Shown here: positions 6,874-16,468 of the stretch, in pieces
Layout: each line of letters opens with the position of its first letter
Position numbering within the stretch: position 1 is the first letter of the stretch
Assembly: GCF_900099905.1 (NCBI RefSeq)
Contig: NZ_FNEE01000002.1
Location: 496,001 to 560,000 of the forward strand
Origin: Mesorhizobium muleiense
Lineage (GTDB): Bacteria; Pseudomonadota; Alphaproteobacteria; Rhizobiales; Rhizobiaceae
Length of the DNA: 64,000 bases
Direction: 5' to 3'
Translations under genes and position numbers: made by a program
Notes under the pieces: generated by a model
Database searches by the model: none
What the model saw: the letters and a program-made list of their open reading frames with translations, nothing else
Told to the model about the DNA's origin: nothing

Positions 6874-8604
6874 ATGGAACAGAGACTGGCCGCAATTCTG
6901 GCTGCCGATATGGCGGGCTACAGTCGGCTAATGGAGGCCGACGAATCCGGCACGCTCGCACGCCTTCGGACCCATCGCATAGAACTGGTCGATCCCGCCA
7001 TCGCGAAGAACAAGGGCCGGATCATCAAGACCACCGGAGACGGCATGCTCGTTGAGTTCCAGAGCGTGACCGATGCCGTGAAATGCGCCGTGGAAATCCA
7101 ACAGCGCATGAAACGGCGCAATTCGGATGTGCCGCAAGAACGGCGTATCGAATTCAGGATCGGCATAAATCTCGGCGACATCATTTTCGACGATGACGAC
7201 ATTTTCGGCGACGGCGTCAATATTGCCTCGCGCATCGAGCAACTCGCCGACGTCGGCGGTATCTGCGTGACCGCAGCGGTGGCGACCCAAATTGCCGACC
7301 GTCTCGAAATTGCCATGGAGGATTTGGGCGAGAAGACGTTAAAGAACATCAGCCGCCCGGTTCGCCTCTATCGCATTGGGCTTGACAGTCCTGTCCTGCC
7401 AGAAGTCGAGGCAAAGCGATCCATCTCGAAACCTTCGATAGTGGTGCTGCCATTCACCAACATGAGCGGCGACCCCGAGCAGGAATTTTTCGCGGACGGA
7501 CTGACCGAGGACATCATCACCGAACTGTCCCGCCACCATGAGCTGTTCGTCATCTCGCGCAATTCCAGCTTCGTCTACAAGAACCGCGCCGTGAATGTGC
7601 GCGAGGTGGCCGAGAAACTAGACGTCCAATACCTGGTGGAGGGAAGCGTTCGCAAGATCGGCGACAGGGTGCGCGTGACGGTTCAGCTCATCGACACGGC
7701 GAATGACGCTCATATCTGGGCAGACAAATATGACCGGAAGCTGGACGACATCTTCGCGATTCAGGATGAGGTGACCGCGGCGATCGCAGCCACGCTGCCC
7801 GGTCGTGTCGAGGCGGCTCAGCGGGACCAGCTCGCGCGGGCGAAACCCGCAAACATGGCCGCGTATGAATGTGTGCTTGCCGCCAAGGTGCTGCATCACA
7901 AAAGCACGATTGCGGATAATGAACGCGCGCAAACCTTGATAGGCAGGGCCGTCGCGCTCGACCCCGATTATGCCCATGCCCATGCCTGGCGGGCCTGCAT
8001 TCTTGGTCAGGCCTGGGTCTATAACTGGTGCAAAGACCGGGATGCCGTCTGGAACGACATCATGGCAGCGCTGGACAGGGCGCTGGCGCTGGACGACAAC
8101 GATGCCGATGTCCACCGCATCCTCGCCGCAGTGAACGTGAACAACAATGAGCTGACCACAGCGCGCTACCATCAAGAGCGGGCGCTGGCCCTCAATCCCA
8201 ATTACGACCTCGTGGTGGTACAGCAAGGCGAATTGTTGACGTGGCTGGGGAGGCCGGAAGAGGGAATTGAATGGATCCGCAAGGCAATGCAGTTGAATCC
8301 GCACCACCCGGAGAGGTTCTGGAGCCATCTGGGAAAGGCGCGTTTCGCCGCGCGCCAGTATGGCGAGGCGATCGAAGCTTTCATGCATCTGTCAACCATG
8401 GACTCGGTTCAGCATGCTTTCGCCGCTGCCTGCTACGGCTGGCTCGGCGACGAAATCGCCGCCGCGGCGCATCTACGCAAGGTCAAAACGCTCGATCCCC
8501 AATTCGACCTCGATTCATTTATCGCCACCCTGCACTATGCCCAAGAGTCTGATGTGCAGCACGTCCGCGAGGGACTGCTGAAAGCCGGTATTGCCCACCT
8601 GTAG
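6874..8604 (+). CDS. Class III adenylate/guanylate cyclase with TolB-like and TPR regions
   Basis: 576 residues. The N-terminal cyclase domain (about 1-165) opens with RLAAILAADMAGYSRLMEAD, which holds one metal-binding Asp, and continues with TTGDGMLVEF for the second, then FGDGVNIASRIEQ. The middle (about 185-310) has VVLPFTNMSGDPEQ ... FADGLTEDIITELSR, a TolB/FlgO-like fold frequent in this architecture. The rest is a set of tetratricopeptide-like helices with repeats of the type ALALDDNDADVHRIL. No membrane span, so it is cytosolic. Rhizobia carry many such paralogues. An alternative TTG at 6862 is better placed relative to an AGGAAGGA site at 6842-6849; the ATG is chosen on family length. 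Confidence 0.88.
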   Translation: MEQRLAAILAADMAGYSRLMEADESGTLARLRTHRIELVDPAIAKNKGRIIKTTGDGMLVEFQSVTDAVKCAVEIQQRMKRRNSDVPQERRIEFRIGINLGDIIFDDDDIFGDGVNIASRIEQLADVGGICVTAAVATQIADRLEIAMEDLGEKTLKNISRPVRLYRIGLDSPVLPEVEAKRSISKPSIVVLPFTNMSGDPEQEFFADGLTEDIITELSRHHELFVISRNSSFVYKNRAVNVREVAEKLDVQYLVEGSVRKIGDRVRVTVQLIDTANDAHIWADKYDRKLDDIFAIQDEVTAAIAATLPGRVEAAQRDQLARAKPANMAAYECVLAAKVLHHKSTIADNERAQTLIGRAVALDPDYAHAHAWRACILGQAWVYNWCKDRDAVWNDIMAALDRALALDDNDADVHRILAAVNVNNNELTTARYHQERALALNPNYDLVVVQQGELLTWLGRPEEGIEWIRKAMQLNPHHPERFWSHLGKARFAARQYGEAIEAFMHLSTMDSVQHAFAAACYGWLGDEIAAAAHLRKVKTLDPQFDLDSFIATLHYAQESDVQHVREGLLKAGIAHL

Positions 8605-8708
8605 CCAGCCCGTAACTCCGAACCGGATCCAATCGGGGACAGGCAAAAAGACCGCCCCCCCAACACCAGGGTCAAGATTCGGTCGCCCGAAGTGATTGGG
8701 TTTTGCCC

Positions 8709-11700
8709 TTACCGGTACTCGAAGATCGACCTGAAAATTCCGGGCGCGATCACCGACAGCGGATTGACGTCCAGTTTGGGCTTGTTGGCATTGCCCCTGA
8801 GCCGGTAAGTCACGCCGATCAGCCCGCGATCGCGGCCATTGCCGAGCAACGCGCCGAACAGCGGCAGTTCGCCAAAGATGCGGTTGATGCCGTAGACCGG
8901 CATGAAGGTCCCGGTCATGTCCATGTTGTTGTTGCGGTCGTACAGCGTGCCCTGGAAGGTGGTGCCGATGCGCGGGCCGCGCAGCACGCCATTGGCCAGC
9001 TTCAGATAGCCGGCGCCCTTTTCGATCTCGGAAAAGCCGCGCTCGAACTTCACTCTCGACGTGTCGATATTGGCTTTGACGGCTTCATTGAGGCTGCGGC
9101 TGTCACCGGCCGGCGTCGTCGATACGAGCGAGGCGAGTTTCGGCTCGTTGACCACGAAGAAATCATGCGAGTCGACCTGGCCCTTCATCGGCCCATCGCT
9201 TGCCCCGGCGAGGGCCAGGGTGATCGAGCCGCCCTCCATATGCTCATAGATGTTGAGGAACCGCAGGATGGCGCCGGCGTCGGCCGACCGCACGTTGAGG
9301 GCGCGCTTGCCGGCGCCGGTCGTATTGCTGATGCTGATGGCAGCACCCGAACTTGCCGTGGCGCTCACCTTGAGCCCATTCACCCTTGAGCCGGCGGCGC
9401 TGTAGTCGAGCTTCAGGTTCGACAGCGTCTCGTTGTGGAAGCCGGTCAGCGAATTGACGTCGGCGCTGACCGAAATCGCGTCGGAACCGGTGGCCTTGGT
9501 GGCGGTGTCGACATCGGACGTGAATTGCTTGATCAGCGAGCGCGCGTCCAGCGCGCTGCCGCTGATGTCGATCGCGTAGCCCTTGCCCGATCGTTTCACC
9601 GAAACGGCAACGTTGTCTCCCCGGTTCAGCTTGACGTTGCTGAACCGCGCCGAGGACAGGGCGCCTTTGACCAGCACCACGCCGCCATCGATCGAAAAGG
9701 TCTTTCCATTCAGGTCGAAGTCGGACAGCGTCGTGGTGTCGCCGGATTTGGCCATGGCAAATGTGACATTGGCTGGAATGCCGGGGCCCTTGCTCCAGCC
9801 TGCCCAGGGAATGTCCAGCCTGGCATTGGTCAGGTCCGCCGAGACAGTCTGGTTGCCCGTGTTGCCCGTGCCGCTCTTGTCGATCTCAACCTTGACGGTT
9901 CCGGAAAGCAGCTCCGACAGGCCAGGCATGGCGGCGGCACGTATCTTGTCGTCGAGCGTCAGCGCCACTTTTCGGCTGCGTGGCGGTCCGCCATCCCTGA
10001 GCGGTTCGATCAGGTCGAGTTCGGCTGGAATGCCATTGAGCAGCGCCTTGGCTGATATCACCGCCTTCTCGGGTTCGACCGTGATCGAACCGTCCGCGTC
10101 CGTCACCGTCTGGTCTTCGAACGGCTTGCCCAGCGACAGGTCCTTGTAATCGAGCGTCACCAGCCAATCGAGTTTCGAGCTGTCGACGCCGCGCTGCAGC
10201 GGAATGTCCGCCTTGACGTGGCCGGTCACCGTGCCGGACAGGTCTTCCGGCAGCAGCCCGACACGGCGCATGCCGTTGATCGGCTCGTAGGAAGCGAGCT
10301 CGGCGATCGCGGACGCCTCCCCGGCAACATCGATATCGAGCGCGCCGATCACCGGCGGGCGGTTCGCCGCCTTGACCGTCATCGTGCCGTTGCTTGCCGC
10401 GACCGTGCGGCCGCTGGCCATATAGACGTTGCCCGAGGACAAGGCGATGTCGACGTCATTGCCGTGGAATTCGACGACGCCGACGGCATCGCGTATCGGC
10501 GGGATGTGACCGGCTGTATCGAAGCGCGATCCTTCGACCTGGAAACGGCCGAATACCTCATCAGATGAAAGCGGGATGCCGTTGCCAAGGCGCCCGGGCA
10601 CGACCTGGAACTGCAGGCTGGCGTCGACGACACGGCCGCCGAACAGGTTTTTCAACACCCACAGGCGAGCGTTTCGCGCCGCAAACCAGGGCCACAACTG
10701 CTTGACATGCGAGACCGGCATGTCGTGGACGTTGAAGGCTACAGATATGCCCGGCACCTTTCCCTCGGGGAATTCGACCGAAGCCGTGCCCAGCGCCTCG
10801 CTGGCGGACCCGGACCTGATCCCGATTTGCTCGGCCACCAGCTTGCGGCTGCGGGTCTGGTAGACGCCGGCCACCCGGGCGATGAAATCGAGCGCGGGTT
10901 CGGAGGATTCCGAAGGCGCCAGTGTCGAGCCGTCGCTGGTCAGGTCGTAGCGATAGGACGGCTCCTCGCCTGCTGTTCCGGTCGCCGGCTTCGGCCCGAT
11001 CGAACCGGCGAACGCGAATGTCGAGCGACCCGTCCTCACTTGCAGCCGGTCCACCTGGACCTTGTTGGCGCCGGCGACAAGCGTCGCAGCGAGATCGACA
11101 TCGGCTGGAAGCGAGCCACGCGTGCCAAGATCGAGGACGGAACCGGCGAACGACAACGAGGCCGTCAGCCGCGACGCGTTCTCGCCGGATCCTTCCGATC
11201 CCGCCAGCTTCAAGGCAATCGCGCCAAGCGTCCCGCCCGGCGCTGCCGCAGCCTGGTCAAGCTGCGCTATCTCGACGCTGGCATCCAACGCCGTCACGCG
11301 CCGCGTCGTCGCATCACGGCTGGCTGAGGCGGCGATGGTGAGTGCCCTGCCGTCGACAGCCGCGTCGGATGAAAACTCCATGCCGCCCGGCCCCGACTGC
11401 GCAACGGTAGCATCCGCGATCCTGACCAGTTTGACCAACCCGGCCTCGGGCGGAACGAGGTCGACATTGCGCAGCTCGATCCGGCGCATCTGCTCCTCGC
11501 GCACCGCATCGAGCGCGTGACCGATGCTGGCAAAGACCATGCCGGCCAGCCTTTCCGGATCGATGAGGCCGTCGTCATTGCGCAGTGCCGCCGTCCAGTC
11601 GCCACCCGACGGCAGCGCCGTCATCACGATGCGCGCGTCGGAAATCCTGGCGCTGGTAAGCCGCACCTCGCCCGAAAGCAGCGGCATCAGCCTTACGCCG

Positions 11701-12092
11701 AAGCGGACACGCCCGGCATCGGCCATCGGCTTGCCGTCGGCCGTCTTGAGGCTGACGTCGCTGACCTGCAGCGCAATGAAGCTCGATCCGTCGAGCGTGA
11801 GACGGGCCGGCCCGACCGCAACGTCGACGTCGACGCCGGCCAATTTCTCGATGGCCGTTTCCGCTTCGGCCCGCAGCCGCTCGGTGCCGAAGCCGGACAT
11901 GCCGATCGCATAGACAGCGGCGGTGGCCAGCAGCACAAGCGCCAAAAGGCCGGCAAACAGCCGCGCAAGAATACCAACGCCGCGGCCCTGGCCGAGCGGC
12001 GGTATGCGGCACGCGGACGGGAAGGCCCCCAGGTCGGTGATTTCATCACGCCTGAATCTGATCTTCTCGTGCTGCGGCTGCTCCTGATCCAC
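8709..12092 (-). CDS. DUF3971/AsmA-like C-terminal domain protein, large envelope protein
   Basis: About 1127 residues from a GTG at 12092. A cytosolic head (EKIRFRRDEITDLG) is followed by one transmembrane segment (LFAGLLALVLLATAAVYAIG) and a long beta-rich periplasmic body; the C-terminal third carries the AsmA-like region (GGSITLALAG, GAGYLKLANGVLRGPRIGTTF region, YRLRGNANKP). Proteins of this kind are thought to bridge inner and outer membranes and move lipids. The frame stays open to 12173, but that part overlaps the upstream control region of the divergent bcp gene. A damaged copy of part of its 3' end lies at 6738-6803. Confidence 0.82.
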   Translation of the reverse strand: MDQEQPQHEKIRFRRDEITDLGAFPSACRIPPLGQGRGVGILARLFAGLLALVLLATAAVYAIGMSGFGTERLRAEAETAIEKLAGVDVDVAVGPARLTLDGSSFIALQVSDVSLKTADGKPMADAGRVRFGVRLMPLLSGEVRLTSARISDARIVMTALPSGGDWTAALRNDDGLIDPERLAGMVFASIGHALDAVREEQMRRIELRNVDLVPPEAGLVKLVRIADATVAQSGPGGMEFSSDAAVDGRALTIAASASRDATTRRVTALDASVEIAQLDQAAAAPGGTLGAIALKLAGSEGSGENASRLTASLSFAGSVLDLGTRGSLPADVDLAATLVAGANKVQVDRLQVRTGRSTFAFAGSIGPKPATGTAGEEPSYRYDLTSDGSTLAPSESSEPALDFIARVAGVYQTRSRKLVAEQIGIRSGSASEALGTASVEFPEGKVPGISVAFNVHDMPVSHVKQLWPWFAARNARLWVLKNLFGGRVVDASLQFQVVPGRLGNGIPLSSDEVFGRFQVEGSRFDTAGHIPPIRDAVGVVEFHGNDVDIALSSGNVYMASGRTVAASNGTMTVKAANRPPVIGALDIDVAGEASAIAELASYEPINGMRRVGLLPEDLSGTVTGHVKADIPLQRGVDSSKLDWLVTLDYKDLSLGKPFEDQTVTDADGSITVEPEKAVISAKALLNGIPAELDLIEPLRDGGPPRSRKVALTLDDKIRAAAMPGLSELLSGTVKVEIDKSGTGNTGNQTVSADLTNARLDIPWAGWSKGPGIPANVTFAMAKSGDTTTLSDFDLNGKTFSIDGGVVLVKGALSSARFSNVKLNRGDNVAVSVKRSGKGYAIDISGSALDARSLIKQFTSDVDTATKATGSDAISVSADVNSLTGFHNETLSNLKLDYSAAGSRVNGLKVSATASSGAAISISNTTGAGKRALNVRSADAGAILRFLNIYEHMEGGSITLALAGASDGPMKGQVDSHDFFVVNEPKLASLVSTTPAGDSRSLNEAVKANIDTSRVKFERGFSEIEKGAGYLKLANGVLRGPRIGTTFQGTLYDRNNNMDMTGTFMPVYGINRIFGELPLFGALLGNGRDRGLIGVTYRLRGNANKPKLDVNPLSVIAPGIFRSIFEYR

Positions 12093-12187
12093 ACAATTTT
12101 CCGTTGAACGAACTCGACCGTGGACGACTCCCGGTGCGACAATATATCGATGAGGCTTCGCGCGTAACCACAAACAAGGGCATCGAT

Positions 12188-12655
12188 ATGGCTGATCTCG
12201 ACGTCGGCGACGTTGCGCCGCAGTTCGACCTTCCCCGCGACGGCGGCGGATCGCTCAGCCTCGCGTCATTGCGGGGAAAGCCGGTCGTGCTTTACTTCTA
12301 TCCGCAGGACGACACCACCGGCTGCACCAACGAGGCGATCGGCTTTTCGCAGTTGAAGCCGGAATTCGAAAAGCTCGGCGCTGTGGTGATCGGCCTGTCG
12401 CCGGACAGCGTCCGAAAACACGACAAATTCAAGTCGAAATACGATCTGACCGTCGACCTCGTCGCCGACGAGGAGCGCAAGGTGATCGAAGCCTATCATC
12501 TGTGGGTCGAGAAGCAACTCTATGGCCGCCGCTATATGGGCGTCGAGCGCGCAACGTTCCTGATCGGCAGCGACGGACGGATCGCCCGGATCTGGCGAAA
12601 CGTTCGCGTCAAAGGCCATGCCGAGGCGGTGCTTGAGGCCGTGCGCGCTCTTTGA
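12188..12655 (+). CDS. bcp: Peroxiredoxin, BCP/PrxQ type
   Basis: 155 residues with the thiol peroxidase core: PQFDLPRDGGG at the N-terminus, YFYPQDDTTGCTNEA with the peroxidatic Cys, and VERATFLIGSDGRI near the end. Most BCP enzymes have a resolving Cys five residues after the first; here the equivalent position is Ile-Gly-Phe (TNEAIGF), so this is probably a one-Cys form reduced by an outside thiol. It reduces H2O2 and organic peroxides in the cytoplasm. The ATG at 12188 is preferred over upstream in-frame codons because the family starts there. It is divergent from the DUF3971 gene. Confidence 0.9.
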   Translation: MADLDVGDVAPQFDLPRDGGGSLSLASLRGKPVVLYFYPQDDTTGCTNEAIGFSQLKPEFEKLGAVVIGLSPDSVRKHDKFKSKYDLTVDLVADEERKVIEAYHLWVEKQLYGRRYMGVERATFLIGSDGRIARIWRNVRVKGHAEAVLEAVRAL

Positions 12656-12826
12656 CGTCGATTTCGGGACGTCAATTTCGGCTGTGGCCTGAACCCGTGT
12701 GAAGCACGGGCGCCGAAGCAATCCGGCTGCAACCCATGGGCTGCAGGCTGGGCGCCAGCAACCGACCGTTAACCTTAATGATGTGTAATCGGGCTTGTCA
12801 TTGGTGTCGTAACGAAAGCTTGTCCT

Positions 12827-14116
12827 GTGAACGTAGCCAGTCAGTCAACGGTCTTTGGCAGGCGCAACGAGCCCCATACGGTCATTATCGCCCGGGGCAA
12901 CGAGATCAGGCATTTCACCATACGGCCATGGGTCGCCGCATTTTGCGGCTCGGCGCTGGCGGCGATGGCGATAGGCTATCTGCTGGCGACCTCCTATCTC
13001 GTGCTGCGCGACGACCTGATCGGCGCGACCACGGCACGGCAGGCGCGCATGCAGCAGGCCTATGAGGACCGCATCTCCGCACTGCGCGCCCAGGTCGACC
13101 GGATCACCAGCCGTCAGCTTCTCGACCAGCAGCTCATGGAAACCAAAGTTGGCGAGTTGCTGGAACGACAGACCCAGCTCAGCCTGCGCCACGGCCGCAT
13201 CGGCCCGCTCCTCGAACGCGCCGAGAGCGACGTCGGAACGCCGCCCGCCGCAGGCACGGCTGCGTCCGCAAAGCCGGATAAACGCGCCGAGGTGACCGAC
13301 GCCCCGCTACAGGCCTATGCGGTTGCCAGCCTCGGCGCCAACCTTGGCGCTGGCGACACCAGGCCGTTCTCGCTGTGGTCGACCCGCTCCGATCCGCTGC
13401 CGAGCGACACGGCGGCCGATCGTGCCGACAGGCTGTTCGTGTCGATCAACGCCGCGCTCAAGGCCATAGAGAGCCAGCAGCTCACCCGCATCGCCACGCT
13501 TGCCGACAACGCCTACAAAAACGCCGACGCGATTTCTCAGGCGCTCGAGGCGGCTGGCCTGCCGGTCGACGGCGATTTCGGCAAGAGCGATGCCGGCGGT
13601 CCGCTGATACCACTCGACAGTTCGATGACGTTCGACAGCAAGGTAAGGGAACTCGACGAGGCGCTGGACGCGCTCGACCGGCTGAAGACGGAGGCGCGAC
13701 GGCTGCCGCTCGCCAACCCCGCGCCCGGTCGCTCGGTCACCAGCCCGTTCGGCGTGCGCACCGATCCGCTCCTCGGCACCGCCGCGCTGCATTCGGGGAT
13801 GGATTTCAGGGCGCCGACCGGGATGCCAGCCAAGGTCACGGCGCCCGGCGTCGTCGTCAAGGCCGGCTGGAACGGCGGCTACGGCCGCATGGTCGAGGTC
13901 GACCATGGCAATGGCTTTGCGACGCGCTATGGGCATCTCAGCAAAATCGACGTGACCGTCGGCAAGAGGCTCAACGCCGGCGACGTCATCGGCAAAACCG
14001 GCAGCAGCGGCCGCTCGACCGGCCCGCATCTGCATTACGAAATCCGCCATCATGGCGAGGCCATCGACCCGCTGCGCTTCCTGAGGGTCGGCAAGAAGGT
14101 CGCGCGGTATCTTTAG
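12827..14116 (+). CDS. M23-family peptidoglycan endopeptidase
   Basis: 429 residues from a GTG start. One membrane anchor (about residues 37-60, GSALAAMAIGYLLATSYLVL) precedes a helical region likely to form a coiled coil (RISALRAQVDRITSRQL) and a C-terminal LytM/M23 domain. The zinc and catalytic residues are visible: HSGMDF, GYGRMVEVDHGNGFATRYGHL and GPHLHYEI. Such proteins cut peptide cross-links in the periplasm, or act as EnvC/NlpD-like activators when the site is degenerate; here the site is intact, so it is likely active. It stands alone with about 170 bp on its 5' side. Confidence 0.9.
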   Translation: MNVASQSTVFGRRNEPHTVIIARGNEIRHFTIRPWVAAFCGSALAAMAIGYLLATSYLVLRDDLIGATTARQARMQQAYEDRISALRAQVDRITSRQLLDQQLMETKVGELLERQTQLSLRHGRIGPLLERAESDVGTPPAAGTAASAKPDKRAEVTDAPLQAYAVASLGANLGAGDTRPFSLWSTRSDPLPSDTAADRADRLFVSINAALKAIESQQLTRIATLADNAYKNADAISQALEAAGLPVDGDFGKSDAGGPLIPLDSSMTFDSKVRELDEALDALDRLKTEARRLPLANPAPGRSVTSPFGVRTDPLLGTAALHSGMDFRAPTGMPAKVTAPGVVVKAGWNGGYGRMVEVDHGNGFATRYGHLSKIDVTVGKRLNAGDVIGKTGSSGRSTGPHLHYEIRHHGEAIDPLRFLRVGKKVARYL

Positions 14117-14162
14117 TGGCTGCAGGCATCGCCCAGGCTGCAAAAGAGTGTCGTCGGAAAAA

Positions 14163-14363
14163 ACTGCCGATCTCCCCCCTTGCGGGGGAGATGTCCGGCA
14201 GGACAGAGGGGGTGCTGTCCCGCCGGCCTGTCAACCAATAGCAGCCGCGTTCTTGAATTGGCTTGGCGGTTAGGGCGACTAACGCGAAAAGTCGGCGATC
14301 CTTCCCACCCCCCTCTGGCCTGCCGGCCATCTCCCCCGCAAGGGGGGAGATCTGCAGCTTCGG
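14163..14363. repeat. MITE-like palindromic element with GGGGGAGAT termini (copy 1)
   Basis: The ends are long inverted repeats built on CTCCCCCTTGCGGGGGAGAT, each itself a palindrome, followed by CCGGCAGG and CAGAGGGGG and their complements. The core between them differs from the other copies in the window. It fills the gap between the M23 gene and the ROK regulator, where no gene is seen. Its first hairpin could end transcription of the M23 gene. Confidence 0.75.
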
Positions 14364-14450
14364 CGCTCTGCCCGCACTTCACACCAGTCATTCTTTTTGA
14401 ATTCCATTTGACTGAATAAATATTTGGTGCGAACCTCTTGTCTCCCAGGG

Positions 14451-15626
14451 ATGCAAGACATGGCACTGCGGGGGACCAATCAGGAGTTTGGGCGGCCTTA
14501 CAACAGGCGTATCGTCCTTGAGTCCATTCGCCTTCACGGTCCGATCGCCCGCGGCGACATTGCCAAGCGGGTCGGGCTCACTGTTCAAACGGTCTCGACC
14601 ATCGTTCGCGAGTTGGAAGAGCACGGCTACGTCCTGTCGATGCGCGAAGAGCCGCGCGGGCGCGGGCTGCCTCCGGCGACGCTGCGGATCAATCCGGAGG
14701 GCGGCTATGCCGTCGGCATCCACGTCACCCCGCTCGGCATCAATGCGGCGCTGATCAATTTGAGCGGAGACGTGATCGAGAGCGCCTACCGCGAGGCCGC
14801 CAACGCAACGCCAGACCATGCCTTCGATCTGATCGGCGCGATGGTGCTTGAATTGACCGGGCTGCGGCCGGGCGGTCGCGTTCTCGGCATCGGCATGGCG
14901 CTGCCCGGCCCTTTCGGCGTGGAGTCGATGAGCTTTATCGGCCCGACGACGATGACCGGCTGGAAGGACGTGGCACTTCGGGAACGGCTGGAGGCCTCGA
15001 CCGGGCTGCCCGCGTTTTTTGAGACCGACATGGCGGCCGCGGCAATGGGCGAGCGCCTGTATGGCCTCGGGACCGGGTATTCCGAATACTACTATCTGTA
15101 TTTCGGCGTCGGTCTTGGCGGCGTCATGGTCCATGACGGAAGCGCGTTGCGCGGCGCCTGGGGAAATGCCGGCGAAATCGGACACATCCCTGTTGTGCCG
15201 GGTGGCGAGCCGTGCCCCTGCGGCAATCGCGGCTGCCTCGAACGATACCTCTCGCTCGAGGCGCTGCAGCGCCGGAACATCAGCGACGCCGATTGGGTTG
15301 ACGAAGTCGGGCCGATCTTCCGCAACGCCATCACCATCGTCGAGAACCTGTTCGATCCCGAAACCATCATCCTCGGCGGACTGGCGTCCACCGATCTGCT
15401 TGAACGGCTGGCCGGTTCGGCTGCCAGGCTTGCCAACTCGATCTCGGCGCGAAGCGACCGCACGGCGCCGCGTGTCACCGTCGCACGCGGCGGCCAGCAT
15501 GCGGTGCTGCGCGGGGCCGCCGCACTTGCCGTCTCAGGCGTGCTTTCGCCGCGCTTCGGCCAGATATTCACCGCCGAGCGCGAACGCGGGCGAGATATAC
15601 TGCAAGGCAAGGGGATCGCGGCATGA
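14451..15626 (+). CDS. ROK-family transcriptional regulator (NagC/XylR-like)
   Basis: 391 residues. The N-terminal winged helix (RGDIAKRVGLTVQTVSTIVREL) binds DNA and the rest is a ROK sugar-kinase fold. The ROK zinc site is complete: GEIGHIPV followed by CPCGNRGCLE. A kinase-type Asp in the catalytic loop is less obvious (ETDMAAAAMGE), fitting a regulator rather than an enzyme. It overlaps the ABC ATPase gene by four bases (ATGA), so it heads and most likely controls the downstream sugar importer operon, with a sugar of that system as inducer. Starts at 14451 or 14460 are both possible. Confidence 0.88.
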   Translation: MQDMALRGTNQEFGRPYNRRIVLESIRLHGPIARGDIAKRVGLTVQTVSTIVRELEEHGYVLSMREEPRGRGLPPATLRINPEGGYAVGIHVTPLGINAALINLSGDVIESAYREAANATPDHAFDLIGAMVLELTGLRPGGRVLGIGMALPGPFGVESMSFIGPTTMTGWKDVALRERLEASTGLPAFFETDMAAAAMGERLYGLGTGYSEYYYLYFGVGLGGVMVHDGSALRGAWGNAGEIGHIPVVPGGEPCPCGNRGCLERYLSLEALQRRNISDADWVDEVGPIFRNAITIVENLFDPETIILGGLASTDLLERLAGSAARLANSISARSDRTAPRVTVARGGQHAVLRGAAALAVSGVLSPRFGQIFTAERERGRDILQGKGIAA

Positions 15627-15664
15627 GCGGAGCTCAGCCTGGCATGAGCGGAGCTCAGCCTGGC
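15623..15664 (+). repeat. 21-base tandem duplication at a gene start
   Basis: Two adjacent identical 21-base units beginning ATGAGCGGAGCTCAGCCTGG encode MSGAQPG twice at the N-terminus of the ATPase. Each unit supplies its own ATG. The ancestral start is probably the third ATG at 15665 or the first unit. Confidence 0.85.
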
Positions 15665-16429
15665 ATGAGCCAACCCCTGCTGGTGCTCGACAATGTCACC
15701 AAGAATTTTGGCGCGATCGAAGCGCTCAAGGGCATCAGCTTCTCGATCGGCAAAGGCGAGGTGGTGGCGCTTCTGGGCGACAATGGCGCCGGCAAATCGA
15801 CGCTGGTCAAGATCATCGCCGGCGGCCTGGAGCCGACCTCCGGCCGCATGCTGTTCGAGGGCAAGGAATTCCTCGCCAAATCTCCCGCCGAGGCCAAGGC
15901 GGCTGGGATCGAGACCGTCTACCAGGACCTCTCGCTTTGCACCAATGTCGACGTGGTGGCCAATTTCTTCATGGGCCGCGAGATCACCAGGAAATTCCTT
16001 GGCGTTCCCGTGCTCGACGAACCGGCCATGGAGCAGGTGGTCGAAAAGGCCTTGGCCAGCGCCGGCACCCGCATCCCTTCGCTCAGAACCAATGTCGAGC
16101 ATCTCTCGGGCGGCCAGCGGCAGGCCATCGAACTCAATCGATTCGTGCATTTTGGCGGCAAGCTCGTGCTTCTCGACGAGCCGTTCGCAGCACTCGGTGT
16201 CGAGCAGACGCGGCGCGGCCTCGACATGATCCGCCAAGTGGCGAGGCAAGGCATCGGCGTCGTCATCATCACCCATATCATGCAGCAGGCCTTCCAGGTC
16301 GCCGACCGGATCGTGGTGATCCGGCAAGGCGTCGTGGCCGGCGATGTCGCGCGCAACAAGACAAGTCCCGACGCGGTGATCGACATGATCACCGGAGAGA
16401 CGCTCGCCGGTGCCGGACCGGCAGGCTGA
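15623..16429 (+). CDS. Sugar ABC transporter ATP-binding protein (FrcA-like, single domain)
   Basis: 268 residues, one nucleotide-binding domain: Walker A GDNGAGKSTL, Q-loop region YQDLSLC, signature LSGGQRQAIEL, Walker B LVLLDEPFAALG and the switch H in ITHIMQQ. Many sugar importers of this class have a two-domain ATPase; this is the single-domain type known for FrcA. The 5' end has a 21-base tandem duplication that gives three in-frame ATG codons (MSGAQPG twice, then MSQPLL); the first overlaps the ROK stop. Works with the binding protein and permease that follow. Confidence 0.9.
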   Translation: MSGAQPGMSGAQPGMSQPLLVLDNVTKNFGAIEALKGISFSIGKGEVVALLGDNGAGKSTLVKIIAGGLEPTSGRMLFEGKEFLAKSPAEAKAAGIETVYQDLSLCTNVDVVANFFMGREITRKFLGVPVLDEPAMEQVVEKALASAGTRIPSLRTNVEHLSGGQRQAIELNRFVHFGGKLVLLDEPFAALGVEQTRRGLDMIRQVARQGIGVVIITHIMQQAFQVADRIVVIRQGVVAGDVARNKTSPDAVIDMITGETLAGAGPAG

Positions 16430-16468
16430 GGGACAAATGAGGGGTCCGGCGCAAGAGGAGCGAACGAC

